Origin: Anastatus disparis
Taxonomy: Eukaryota > Arthropoda > Insecta > Hymenoptera > Eupelmidae
DNA: 64,000 bases
Reading direction: 5' to 3'
Assembly: GCA_017163975.1 (NCBI GenBank)
Contig: JAFFSR010000242.1
Coordinates: 3,931,001-3,995,000, forward strand
Shown here: positions 1-12,493 of the stretch, piece by piece
Layout: each line of letters begins with the position of its first letter
Numbering within the stretch: position 1 is the first letter of the stretch
Notes under the pieces: generated by a model
Databases searched by the model: none
What the model saw: the letters and a program-made list of their open reading frames with translations, nothing else
Told to the model about the DNA's origin: nothing
Made by a program: the position numbers and the translations under genes

Positions 1-1775
1 ATATACTATTTCTGCAGAAAAAAAACTAAAAATCATTTTCAATTATAGTCTTGTTATGCTGCGAAAAATTTAATTTATTATTGTAAGCATAATATATTAT
101 TTATCAACTTTAATAAATGTATAGTAAACTTATCTCATAAAGTTAAATTTAAAATAAATAACACTTATTGAAGAAAGATATAATTTTAAATATAACTATA
201 AATAACATTGAATAATTTTAAATAATTCTTAATCAATTTGCAAATCATTGTTAGTAATGACGAGCGTCAAACGAATACATTAGACGTCTGCAAATAACAG
301 TGAAAAAAATTTTTAGTAATAATTATTTACAGTCCTCGTTTAAACAATCGATATAATAATTATGTAAAGCTATTTACAATTATATATTTACAAATTTTTC
401 ACAAAAATATTTCTACTACACTACAAACGTTCATGTTTACTTATATCTAACGATTAAATCTTATTTTAAATATTCAAGTGATACACTACAATTCTTAATT
501 ATGTTAATAAGACAATTTTTTTATTCAAATAGAAAAAAGCAGAGTTTTTATGTGATGATTTTAAATGAAATAAAAAAAACAGTAAATTGAATTTTATTGC
601 TTTTTATGTCAACGTATTTTCATTAACTTTTATGATATATCTACCATTGGCAAATTAAGGTTTCATTCATGAGCGTGTGAATAATAATAATAAAAAATAT
701 AATAATTATTTATCAACAATATATCTTTAAAATATTTGAATTAAAACATGTGATATTAATTATATTAATTTTAATTATAAAGATTTTAGGTAATAGCCTA
801 ATAATTTTATCATTGAGAAAACATTTTTGCATTCCTATATTTATCTCACTGAATTATCTCCATAAAATATTACACACTATACTATATTGCAACACTTGAC
901 TTTAAAACAAATATATTATGGTAGATAAACATTAATTTCTTTATGATTCTATCGTATTGTAGTCTTCAATTTCCTATTAAAAACAAAGTACAAATTTTAT
1001 TATTCAAAATAACAGTTAATAATTTTTATTTAATATCATCAAGTATGTATTTTTTTGTTCTTGTGGAGTCAAAATACAGGATTTTAAAATTGCAAATTAA
1101 CATTATAAAACTATCCATGTTTTAAAGCATGCAAAACGTTAAAGATTTTAATTATTTATATTGCATAATGTTATAAGACAAAATTATAATTACCTTGAAA
1201 AATCAAAGATGAGAATGGAATGTATTCAGAAATTTTTTTAAAACAAAGATTATGCATGATAAGTTTTTTTATAAATTATTTAAAAATTCACGAAATTCGA
1301 AAGATATCAGTTTTTATTACTTACAAAATGAAATGTCAAATAAAATTAAGTGGGAATTGCTTTATTGAAAAAAGTAAAAGTTTCTATTTTTATCAGAATT
1401 TATTAATTTTGACCAAGCAACACTTGGAACGTGTTAAAAAATCGATTATTAATGCAAAAATATTTCTTGAATACGCTTGTGACTAGTTCCTTGGTCTATA
1501 GTTGATTCGTTATAGAAAATAATAAAAATAACTTTACATGTTAAAAATTAATTTTTAAAATTTTTATTAACTATAAAAAAATATCATTGAATAGTTTGTT
1601 TATTAATTTATTAAAATTTTTGAAAAAATGCGAAATTTCAACTAAAATTCTTACAGAAATTTCTGAATTCTTCTAAGGATTATATCTGAACCAATAAACT
1701 TACCTTCAATGAAGATTTAAATAAATTAAAATATTATCATGAATATATGAACACAAGAACGATTAAATTATTTAC
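1..1775. other. AT-rich DNA, no gene recognised
   Basis: Very AT-rich sequence. The open frames at 943-1125 (+) and 1220-1486 (+) are rich in Ile, Phe, Asn and Lys, match no family I know and have no splice or promoter context. The later exons of the P450 that begins at 1956 on the minus strand should lie here or beyond the left edge, but I could find none of its helix-I, ExxR or haem-binding segments. Confidence 0.6.
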
Positions 1776-1956
1776 CTAACGGCGCGTGTAACTGTAACAA
1801 ATTTCCAAACAATGGCACAGATGCAGGACCCGGTATGATCGTAATCAATTTTCCAACTCTACTAAAATAAATATGAACATACCAACACAGTATAGGAAAA
1901 AAAGTTATTAATATCGCTAACAAAAAATAATTCATGATTAAATTTATAAAGTTCAC
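1776..1956 (-). CDS. Cytochrome P450 (CYP4-like), first exon only
   Basis: This is the first coding exon of a microsomal P450, a haem monooxygenase anchored in the ER membrane by its N-terminus. The ATG at 1956 opens 60 codons. Residues 6-30 form a hydrophobic anchor. Next comes the proline-rich hinge IIPGPASVPLFGNLLQL, where PGP and the GN after PLF are typical of insect CYP4 and related clans. The exon stops at 1776 in a clean donor (G|GTAAAT, phase 1). No further exon is visible down to position 1, so the gene either has a first intron of more than 1.7 kb and runs off the window, or is a detached exon or pseudogene. The family call is good; the exact CYP family and intactness are not known. 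Confidence 0.7.
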
Positions 1957-4900
1957 TTATCAAAACTGTATTATAATTTATATTATATTAAAACGATATT
2001 ATAAAGTTCCTTCTTGAAGTACGTCGGATCAAGAAGTGATAGAGTGTATCGAATGAACGAATAGTTCAGATATCCACAGACACATGCTCGGCAAAAGTAA
2101 CTTTCTTGATTCTCTCTGTTATTTTACGCTGTTGATAAACAAGAATTTTATGTAATAACGTTAAGTCAACGAGAGACCACGAGATACTGATTTTAAAATT
2201 ATAACTCGTTTTCATGCCACGGTTTATACAAAAGTTGTTCAAAGAAAAAGTCATATGCGTTTATGTTCGTTCTGTCATTATCACTCTTTAATCATTAATT
2301 AATCATGTATTGTGACATATTTTAATATTAATCATATTTATCAGTATGTCGTTGATAACAATAGTAAATATTAAAAAGTGTGATTATCATTTATTGAAAT
2401 TTTGAAGGGTGAACGATCCCTCTTAAGTGTAGTAATTTCATACTTTTATTGCATCAAGAAGTTTTAAATAATTAACGTATTAACAATGGTAAGTATAAAA
2501 TCCTTTTGAAACTAAAGAAACTAAAAATTATTTGAAAAAATTTTACAAACCAGAAAATCTAAATACATTTTGGTTTTAAAATTTGCATTTCAATATTTAT
2601 ACTTTTATTTCTAAAATAGTATTTTCTTTCATTAATTTTTTTATTGCTACAAATTCAACATAAATTAGCCAAGTAAATCGAAGTATCATATGGAATATTT
2701 GACACTTGATAATTCATTAATTGATTACAAATAAAAATTATCAAAAATTTTGATTGAAAGAGCAATGGGGTGTAAAGCATGGATTTTAAAATAAAAGAAT
2801 ATTCTTTTACAATGATAAAAAATTGCAACCGATACATTGCCTTAAAAAAGTGACTTATACAATTGCATATTCCAGCGTTAAGAGGTATACATGAGCGAAA
2901 ACATGCTGTCCTTGTAATCTTTTTCTCAAAAATTTATCAATATAAAATTTTTTTGATTTACATAAACTATTCCAATTTTAATGTATTTTAAAAATGTATA
3001 AAGCTAGGAAAATTCTTATCCGAATGACGTTTGTAAAGAATAAAGAAAATCTAGTTACGATGAAAAAATTAGGAGAAAAAATGGAATAACTATTTGTAAT
3101 ATCATGGTATTTTAAAGGATAACCTTGATCGTTCTGCTAAACCAGTTTTTTAATTACTTGAGCCATTAAAAACAATTATTTTTTATAGAAGTTAAATAAA
3201 AGAAATAAACGTCTTTCTTTTAAACAGAAGAGGAAAATTTAAATGATTTTTACGATTATGAATTTTGAGAAAGAAGTTTTTCTCTACATGTGTAATTTAC
3301 TTTAGTAGATAATATTATAGATAATAATCCATACATTTATTTTATAGTCTTACTCGTGTGATATTAAAATAAGTAAATCAGATCAAATTGAACTGTTTTA
3401 TAAACATTTAAGCTCAATAATTAATATGCAAGTTTTTATTAATTAAAGACTAAACAAGCTTTCGAATTTATCTCTACAGAATTACTATGTAAATGTAATT
3501 CTTCATTTTTTCAAATTGTTTGAATGAATAAAATTATTGGTAACTAAAATTTCATAACTTCAACATGAGATGATGTATTCTTGTTATGACATTAATATTG
3601 ATTTTTAATGAATGATTTATTCTTAATGCAATAAAACGCTTACGTTAAAAAAATTATAATTAAAATTTAACATTTTCAAATTAAAACAGAATTTTCAACT
3701 AACTGAAATACTTTATAACTAAACATTGACATAATTTTCATGCGAAAATTTAAAAAACATGATAAGAAAAAATAAATCTATTATTAATAAACAAAAAGAA
3801 TGAAAAGAAAAATTTTACAACACTAAATTTTATTAGTTTCATGAATTGGTAAAAAATAAATGATATAACTTTGTAAAAAAATGAAGAGCATAAAGTTAGT
3901 AATTTATCAAAAATTCATGTAATTACGAATTGCTGAATAATATTCGTGTATTCATGCATCACTTTTACATAATAATTCATGACAAGTAAAACTGATAAAG
4001 TGATGTTTAGTAAAACATTACTTAAAAACTTACATTCAGTATTTTTTAATAATAAATCTGGGGATTAAGAAATTAAAAAAAAAATTTATACTTTTATACT
4101 CAAATACTTATGTAGAATTTTACAAACTTTAAATACAAATGTATCGTGTTTTTTTCTTATTTCATCATCGCATTAATATCATTATCACGTTTTTGAATAG
4201 CAATACAAAGACAGCATGACTTATCATTTTATTGCGATCTAAATAAATTTTTTTATTATTCCATCACTGTACCCCGTGAACCACTGACCACATCTAAAAT
4301 TTTTAATTAAAATGTATTAATGATTAAATCAGTATATTATTTAATTAATTTATTAAATTTAAAAACAGCTATCCCAACGATTAAATTATAAAATATAAAT
4401 GATTTTATATCTATAATCGTTAATGAATTTCTTTCTAAATTGAGCTACATTAAATGATTGAATTGTGTAGTTTTTTAAAATTGTGAAAATCGAAATAGTT
4501 TTATAAAATGATCTTTTTTTTGTCGATTCTATCAACAGTCAAGAGTTTAAAGAAAAAATTTTGAAAATTATAATGTAATTTTTAATCTATTTAAAAAAAT
4601 TTTTATAGTAAAGAAGATTTATGTATTTCAATACTATAAATTTACTTAATTTGTGTTCAAACATAATAAATAAAATAACTACATAGGTCATTGATGTAAA
4701 ATGATAAATTAAAAATAAAATTTTTTATTATAAAAAAGTATTAAAATACTTTGATAATACAGGTATTAAAAATACGATTGATGATTCGGTATTGTTATTT
4801 AAATTTATTTCTGTTATTTACAATCATAATAAGCTCTTATATTTACATAAATTGTTTATCACTTTATTCGTCGCTTTTATACATTTAAATTCTAACAAAT

Positions 4901-6087
4901 TATGCAAATTATATCTGTTTCATCTTTATGTCATGTCAACATAAATAACTTTAATAAAAGCTATATAAATAAAAATTAATTGATTTTTTTTCAAATCACG
5001 GGTAAAAATCAAGACACCACTTGACACACTTAAACAGTTTAATTATTTAGTATCATATAAATAGGAGAAAAACTTTTTAAAATTATTTAATAATACCATA
5101 TTTTTCATTAAATTTGTTTTTTATTATGCACTATTTTGTTTAAAAAATTTTTAGGAAATTGGCAGTGGTACCTGATTATTTGTCTTTTAGAATTTCACAA
5201 AAACAACTTCAATTACGCTTTATTGCAAATTATTTAAAAAAATAATCACTTCCAATATAAGAATAAATGTAACTTAGCAATTGATTTATAAAATTTTGAT
5301 AAACTAACTTCTCATTTTTTTTCAAATATAGCATGATAACATGTTTTGAATCACAATTCAGTCTCGGTATAATAAAATTTTGTCTATACAATTATGTATA
5401 TTTTAATACACTATCTACAAAATTGCGCGATTTATAAACAACACACATATGTGTTCGCCAAGTAAATAAAATGTACCAAAGTTGTAACAATACTATTTTA
5501 GCTAAACTGGAAGATTGTTCGTTGTATATTTTTATTACAATTAAAAAAATCTATTTTATATATTTACTTTCTTTTTTCATTATTAATTAAATATTTCTTT
5601 GATCGATAATTTTCATAATTTGATTAATACGATCTATTTGGATACATAAAAAGATGTTAACTATATAACGTAGTCATAACGATAGTATACCTATTATGTA
5701 TAAATGGTAAGGACGATTCATTTCTTTTTGTTTTATATAAGACAAAATTATGCTTAAATCTAATGATTAAAATTGAATTATGCTCATCTACTATTGACAT
5801 TTTGATTGTTCATATTCATTTAAATTTTTAACCCTTTACTTCCAATAATAATAATAAAAACAATAATAAAATTAATTAAAAAAATAAATTCTATGAAAAA
5901 TTTATCAGTCCTAATAAAACATATGCTCATGCATTTTGCTTTTGATAAATAAAGGGTCAATTAAATTTTGAATTAAAGTAAGTACATGATTTTAATGTAA
6001 ATTATGCAAAGGGTGGGTATTTCCTACTATAACTTTCATTTGTTTTCTTAAAGATGATTGTAGTTCTATTTGTGATAATTTAAGGAA
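1957..6087. other. Long AT-rich intergenic stretch, nothing supported
   Basis: About 4.1 kb of AT-rich DNA between the P450 start and the 3' end of FHIP. The minus-strand frame at 2066-2254 has no recognisable domain. An ATG directly followed by GTAAGT lies at 2486-2494 on the plus strand but has no partner exon. The part next to 6087 should hold the FHIP 3' UTR. I see no RNA gene or clear mobile element. Confidence 0.55.
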
Positions 6088-9000
6088 TCAAGAATGAATA
6101 TCAGGACCATCCGAGATGGCGGCTGCACTGAACCAACTGACTATTGTATGTTCTTGTGTTATAGCAGCCAATTCTTTAAGCCATTCATCTAATATGACCG
6201 CACAAAGGACAAAATTTTGTATGCGATTGGTTTTACTTGCTGTTTCCCATAAATTGGTATCTTGATTCCTAATATTAAAATAAAATATTATTTTTTATTA
6301 TAAAAATAAATAAGAAATTATAGTAAGCATTGTAGAATAAAGCTTAATTTTTATTATTCAGATTTAAAAATTAATTTTTCGAATAAATGCCGTAGTAAAC
6401 TTACTTGTGTTTAAAATTGCCATTCTTAGTTTCTTCTTCTGCTATATAATAAAATGAGTCAACACTATTAAATGAATCTGTTGGCACATTATGCGACTCT
6501 AAACTAGCGCTGGATTTTCTAAACATTTGCGTTAATGAAGACGTTAAACTTCTTCTCTTTGGCTCTATTGCTAAAAATTAAAAAATTCACGTGAGTATTA
6601 ATATTATGTTTTTTGCAAAAATAAAAATCGATTTAATATTTTAAATAAAAATAGCAAACAAAATTTAAAAAAATAAAACTAGTTCTACTATAGTATCATC
6701 TTATCGCACCTCTCGATGTTGACATGGATGCCATTGTTGTTGAATTTGTTCGTAATAATTCTCCATCTACGTGATTTTTTTTCGGACTAGGAAATTGTGC
6801 GGCAGCTTCAAGGACATTTTTCCTCACATTGACCAACCTATTTTCTCGAGAAATCAAAAATATTCTCGCTTGTTCAACTAAAACACCAACAACTTCATCT
6901 TTTGAAAGAAATCCGTCAATTTTATGCTTCAGTGATGCAAGGACCTTCAATAATAATTATTTTAGTATATTTATTATTAAATTATAAAATTCAATCCAAT
7001 GGAAAAAAAAATAAAAAATTTTACCTGAAATAAAGATTTGATGCTAGGTTGTAAAACTAATGAATGATTTAATAGAAAAGACTGCAACAATGGTTGAGGG
7101 TAAATGGCAAGTCGACTTATAAGTCCAGTTAAATGTAAATTGACGTAAATATTATTATCTGTCATACATTCTAATTTTTTTAATATAACGTCTAAAAATA
7201 TTCCAACACTTGGTGGCTGTCCATCAACAATGTCTTGTGTTTTTGATCCAGCATCTTTTGACGTTGCATTGCGTCTTTGCAAACGGCAACGCCTTTCTTG
7301 TGTTTGTTTTCGACGGAGTTTACTTCCTGTTATTTGATTCGATTTTTGTAAATTTTGATTATTAGAACTTTGCTGTGATACACTTGTAGTTTCACTTTTA
7401 ATTGATACAGGGAAGACTTGATCAGGGCTCGCTTTAGATTCATCCAAATCATAATCATCATTTACTGGTGTAGATTCACTAGAACCTTTAAAGGCAAAAC
7501 TTTCATAACCACTACTTTCGCCACCGCTAAGCGATAACTGTAAGGAATTAAGTGTCGCACTAGATTCCTCAGCATTACCGGTAGGAGATTTAGCGTCCGA
7601 GACGCTCTGTTCATTGCACGTTTCATGGTTCTCACCACCTTGTGGTGTCTCAATTGTTTCCTCAAGTAATTCAGCAATATCAGCATCGAGTTTTGCTCTC
7701 TCTGAAGGTGTAAATTTCTTGAGCACTTCTGATGATTCGCAATTCGTTTCTTTGTCTGTATTTATTCGTGGATTGGCTGAAAAACTTGCTAGGATTCTGC
7801 TTACTTTTTCATCGGTACTGTTTTTTCTTGTTCCTGCAAAATATGAATATTATTTGATTTTTCATAATTTCTGTAAAAAGCTATTTAAAAAAAAATTATT
7901 TTGATGATAAACATATTTTACCGTCATTAGTTTCACCACATATTTGTAATATATGCTGCGCATTAACTTCTTTGTCAGGACTATTAAAAGCACTACTAGT
8001 CACACTAGATAAGTCCTCGAAATATTCATCATTATTTTCATTATCGGTATCATCTGCATCTGCTGCTTCATCATCATAATCATCATCTTCCTCTTCATCT
8101 TCGTATTTTCGGGACCAGCTCGAACAGGCTAATTGACAGGCGGCAATTTTTTGTCGTGCATCTCTCAAATAAGCGTAATAATTATTGTACAGACTATCTA
8201 CAACTGCAGCTGCTGATAGCTTCATATTTTTGTATGGAGTTATTTGCTATTAAAAAAATTATATGATCACATTTAATAAATTCACAATATATTTCTCTTT
8301 AGTAACATTTAAATTTTTATTTAAATTTTACTATAAATAAATACAAATTTTAATGCTTTTGATTCCATTTACCTGATTCGAAGGCGTATTATTGGTTTGA
8401 GATATATTTGATGAATGGCGTACTGGATTTGGCGAAGTGGACGGCGAGGCAGAGGCAATTGCTGCTGCGGCTACAATAATGGACGGCGAAGTAGTAACAC
8501 AGCAATTAGGAGTCAAAGAGAGAAATTTTTCAGCACAACGACCAAAAGGATCAAGATCTCGCATTAACCTTCGACGCTGTGATAACATGACATGAGAGCA
8601 TGGTGCAAGAGCACCAAAACATAATTCTAGCATTATGTCTTCGCAATTCAAGTCGATCAGTGTTTCAAATAGTGCTAAAGTTACTAAACTTAGCTGTTTT
8701 AAAATAAAAATTAAAGTTTTAGAAATTACTGAATAACAAGTCTATATATTTAATATAAATGTATAATTTAATTATACCCTTGATTGTTGAGATGATATTC
8801 TTCGAATTAGATAGTCGAGAATTCGATTGTCATCGTAATTTTCTTCCAATAGAAATCTAATCAATGATTGCAACAAACCTGGTTCTGTGACTGATCGCAA
8901 AAATAGATCGAAATATGCTGTTGCTGCAATCAGTTCATCTACTGATGTCTGTTTAGTAAAATAAAATTGTTATTTTTTATGAGCTGTAATAGTTTAATAA

Positions 9001-11300
9001 AAACTAAGACATGCAAAAATAAAAAAATTTTATATTTATAAATTACAACTAACAAACATATTTTTCATAATCATAATCCAAAGGCATCAACTTCTTCAAG
9101 GCCAACTTGTGTGTCTCTGATAATGCATTGTCATTCTTTGGTTAAAATTTTTGCGCTATTGTTAATATTTACAAAACAGTGTTAAACAAAAAAAATATAA
9201 TAGCATAATTACAAAGCAAAGCAATAACCCATCTAAAGAAAAAAAAATTACAAATATGAGTAAGTACAAAAAGAAAATTCCAAAATTAGTACATGCATAA
9301 TTAATATTGCAATTACAAAAACATAATAAAAGCAAAAATACAAACCCGATATATTGGTGAATCAAGCTCCTCCATGGTCAAGCTAACAGATTCCTTCAAA
9401 CGATGCAAAAATATAATCATCAATCAGTTTGACACCATCACCATTTTCCAGACCAAAGTCACCATCACCATCACACAAAGCAACAATTTCATCATAAACA
9501 AATCATTTTTAAATGGAAAAAAAGCATTTTAATGTAAATCAAAAATTATTTAAAAATTTTTGAATCACAAAATATAATTGTAAATTAAAATTTTTATTTA
9601 CAAATACATTTTGATTGTTTCTAGTATAAAATATAATTTTGAAAGAATTAGTTTTACATTTGAAAGGAAGTGCTTATATTTAGCAATCGGAATTGGTTAA
9701 AGTAACATTAATAATTTGAGTAAATACAAAATTTGATTTACATTTAAAAAATTTGATATGCATAAAATTTTGTTGAAATGCAGACATTTAGTTAGGAAGA
9801 TTTTGTAGGGAAAAGCACAGCTCTTTATCAATAAAAATACCTGTAAAAGTGCTGGACCAATCACTGGTACTAAAAATCCACGATATAAATATTCCAAAAG
9901 TTGTTTCTGTACCATAGGGTGAACAACTTGAGCCAGTGCATTACAAAATTCCAAACAATTCATTAATTGAGTTAAGGCTGGTAAATCATTGATATCATCT
10001 ACTGTCAAACGATGCCAATCTTCACATTCAATATCAAGTGTTCTTGGAAGTAAGGAGTACAAACCACTAAGACCTGTTGCCAGTACCTAAAGATGTAAAA
10101 AAGAGAGTTTAAATATTTGAATAAAAATTTTTTAATATAATTTTCATTTTTATTAATTATCTTACAGAACAAATATGAGATTCCTCAGCAATGTACATTC
10201 CAATCTCATCATTTTTTTTTGAAAGTGACATACATAATAACATTGCATCTCTTGCCTGCTGTCCAACACCACCCTCTCGATGTATGTATGGAATTAACAA
10301 TGTGAATATAATAAAACTATAAAAAAATTGATTTTGAAGATTATTATTTGTTTTTACTTAAAATTAATTCATACAATTTTTTTTCTATTCATAAATAATT
10401 AAAATAATTGGATGAAAATACAAACCGATTTCTTCCAGTTGCTGTAGGTCGAAAAAATACTTCTAAAAGTTCAGAATTTTGAACAAGAGAAACGCAAATA
10501 TGGTTCAATAATACAACTAATTTTTTTTGCACCTCCATAGGCATTATATCACCAGCACATTCATCCAATAATCGCAATAATGGTCTTGTTACAGGCTCAT
10601 GAGCCAAAAGAGAACTATCATGTGATATTAAAAGTTCAAAAAGTTTTAATTGTTCTAATCGGACGGCATCTCCAAATCTGTAGTGTTAAAAACATAATTT
10701 GTTTTAATTATTTAATTACTTAAATTTGTACACTTCATTTATTATTTAACTATTAATTTTAGCCATACCTTCCAGTATGAGTGCTCCATTCGTATAACTT
10801 ATCGAGAAGATTTTCACTTAATAAATGTTCAAGGCAAGGAGAAGAATTAGTATTTAATTGTGCTGCAACCACCATATTCTGTTGTTGCAGACGTTGATTC
10901 TGATGTCTATGGAGAGAAATATCACGTAGTTCTAATAGTAACAATGTCATCATTTGATCCACATGATTAACAACACCCAGAACATCATCATGACTAGGAA
11001 TACCTTTTGGAGGCTAAAAATATATTTTATATTAGAAGTTTTACTCATTTATTCTATGTAAAAGTATTTAGTAAAAAGATTTAGTAAAATAAAATAAAAT
11101 GAAAAAAAGTTGTAAATAAAAGAGGTTATGAAAACAGCATGTAAACTTACAATGGATTGACAGATGATATCGTAGCTCTGTTGCCAATGTTTACGAAAAC
11201 TGTCATAGCAGGCGACTGGATCAGCATCTTTAGGTGGTGAATCTCTTGAGCGTTGCTTAGTAAAGCTGCTCCTAAGCGGGCTACTTCTAAGCCAACTCAT
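6088..11300 (-). CDS. FHIP: FHIP, FTS-Hook-FHIP complex subunit (FAM160A family)
   Basis: FHIP joins FTS and Hook in the FHF complex, which links Rab5-positive early endosomes to dynein-dynactin. Twelve exons join in frame: 11300-11151, 11013-10769, 10677-10426, 10316-10166, 10086-9841, 8948-8778, 8693-8373, 8246-7922, 7833-7025, 6944-6710, 6570-6405, 6268-6088, giving 1083 aa and TGA. Family signatures are MSWLRSSPLR at the start, HREGGVGQQARDAM, GFLVPVIGPALLQ, PCSHVMLSQRRRLMRDLDPF, a YVNLHLTGLISRLA segment followed by LQSFLLNHSLVLQPSIKSL, and the C-terminal VLCAVILDEWLKELAAITQE. The middle (exons 7-9) holds acidic and Ser-rich low-complexity sequence, as in vertebrate FHIP1. Two extra in-frame exons may lie in intron 5 (9346-9393 and 9058-9135). 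The start is the first ATG and fits the family. Single-copy, no breaks. Confidence 0.93.
9058..9135 (-). CDS. FHIP: Candidate 78-nt cassette exon of FHIP
   Basis: Second coding-looking island in FHIP intron 5. It starts after an AAAG acceptor at 9136 and gives 26 open codons, including SETHKLALKKLMPLDYDYEK, then a GTTTGT donor. It too is phase 0/0 and would insert between PALLQ and TSVDEL together with, or instead of, the 48-nt exon. The polypyrimidine tract is weak. I do not recognise the peptide. Confidence 0.4.
9346..9393 (-). CDS. FHIP: Candidate 48-nt cassette exon of FHIP
   Basis: In FHIP intron 5, a pyrimidine-rich run ends in GAAG at 9394, then 16 open codons (ESVSLTMEELDSPIYR), then a GTTTGT donor, the same donor hexamer that ends exon 3. 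The exon is phase 0 on both sides, as is the host intron, so inclusion keeps the frame. It is richer in GC than the flanks. A chance open stretch this short is possible; only transcripts can decide. Confidence 0.4.
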
Positions 11301-12493
11301 TTTGCAGCGTATAGTAATGCAATACTATAGATTCACCAACCTAAAATACCACTTTTTCACTCTTACTTAAACACCCACGCTTTTTTACATGGGGAACTTA
11401 TGTGTTTTGGCGAACGCCTTAGCTTTACTAATTTTAACAATTGCGCAATTAACGTTTTAGGTTCTTTCCTCCTTTATTTCAACAATGTCGCGGGTTTTAG
11501 TTGCCTGCCGCGACGATGACGTTATTTGCATCAATTGCCACTTGAGAATTCTATACATATATTTATCAGAAGCGATAACTATAACTACCGAGTTGTACTA
11601 GTCACAGTGTCGCTTTGTGAATAATAGACAAGAAAAAAATAACACGACAATGTGCGCATGATAGGTGCAAGAATACCCATTGTTGTATATATTTTTAGAT
11701 GTATACGTTGCCAAACTGTTACAAACTTTAATTTATCTTCGTTTTCATGGTTTTTCACATTGATAAAGCTCACCTTGTTTCGTCAACGTGTTGTTTTAAT
11801 CGGAAGAACAGCTTTCATCACAAACAACTTCATTAAATACGTATAAAATGTTATAAAATATTCATAAACAAACAAAAAAATCTTCTATTTTAGATGGTCT
11901 TTAAAACTGCCTAAGGCTATTCTTAGACCATAACTCATTAGATGGTAAAGTAGTTGAAGAATTTAGATTTGTCGTAAACTGTCATAGCCATCTGTCCTAA
12001 ATCCCAGCAGCCAGCTGCAGCCATCATACTTAGTTTAGTAACAGTCATTCGTTATGTGACCATCATTTATACCTGTTACATTATCCCACAAATAAATTTA
12101 TCTCTAAATAAAATATTTTTAGTTTCATAAAAATATATATTTTTCATCGTTAGTGGATTATTACAAAATTTTAAATAATTTAACTGACTAATTCTGAAAG
12201 TAAATTTATTTTATAGATGCAAAAACTGAAAATCTTTCAATTAAAAATAAGAAGTTAATACATCTTTTATTTCTGAATTTTTTATAAAAATAATATACAT
12301 TGAACTGTTAAGTAAAATTTGTTTTAATAATTATTTATACTTGTTACATATTAGTTCATTAGAAATAAGTAAATAAACAATGATAAATGAAATAAATATT
12401 TATTCGTTGAAAAAATCTTATTACATATAAAGTTTAAAACTTTCATTTTTTAAGTTTTTCATAAAGTCCATATTTTTATGTTCTGAAATGTTT
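11301..12493. other. FHIP upstream region and ArgRS 3' flank
   Basis: Contains the FHIP promoter side (11301-11550, less AT-rich, with several CG pairs) and the ArgRS 3' flank. Between 11517 and 11531 lie overlapping TGACGTTA (CRE-like) and ATTTGCAT (octamer) words; these match known factor sites but are short and unproven here. The open frames at 11585-11773 (-) and 11652-11846 (+) overlap each other and resemble no family. Confidence 0.4.

Noticed and set aside
2066..2254. Minus-strand frame upstream of the P450 exon
   Set aside because: No domain, no splice link to the P450 and random-like composition.
9394..9480. Another frame in FHIP intron 5 reading DEIVALCDGDGDFGLENGDG
   Set aside because: Looks like protein, but ends in a stop soon after and has no AG/GT boundaries that keep the FHIP frame.
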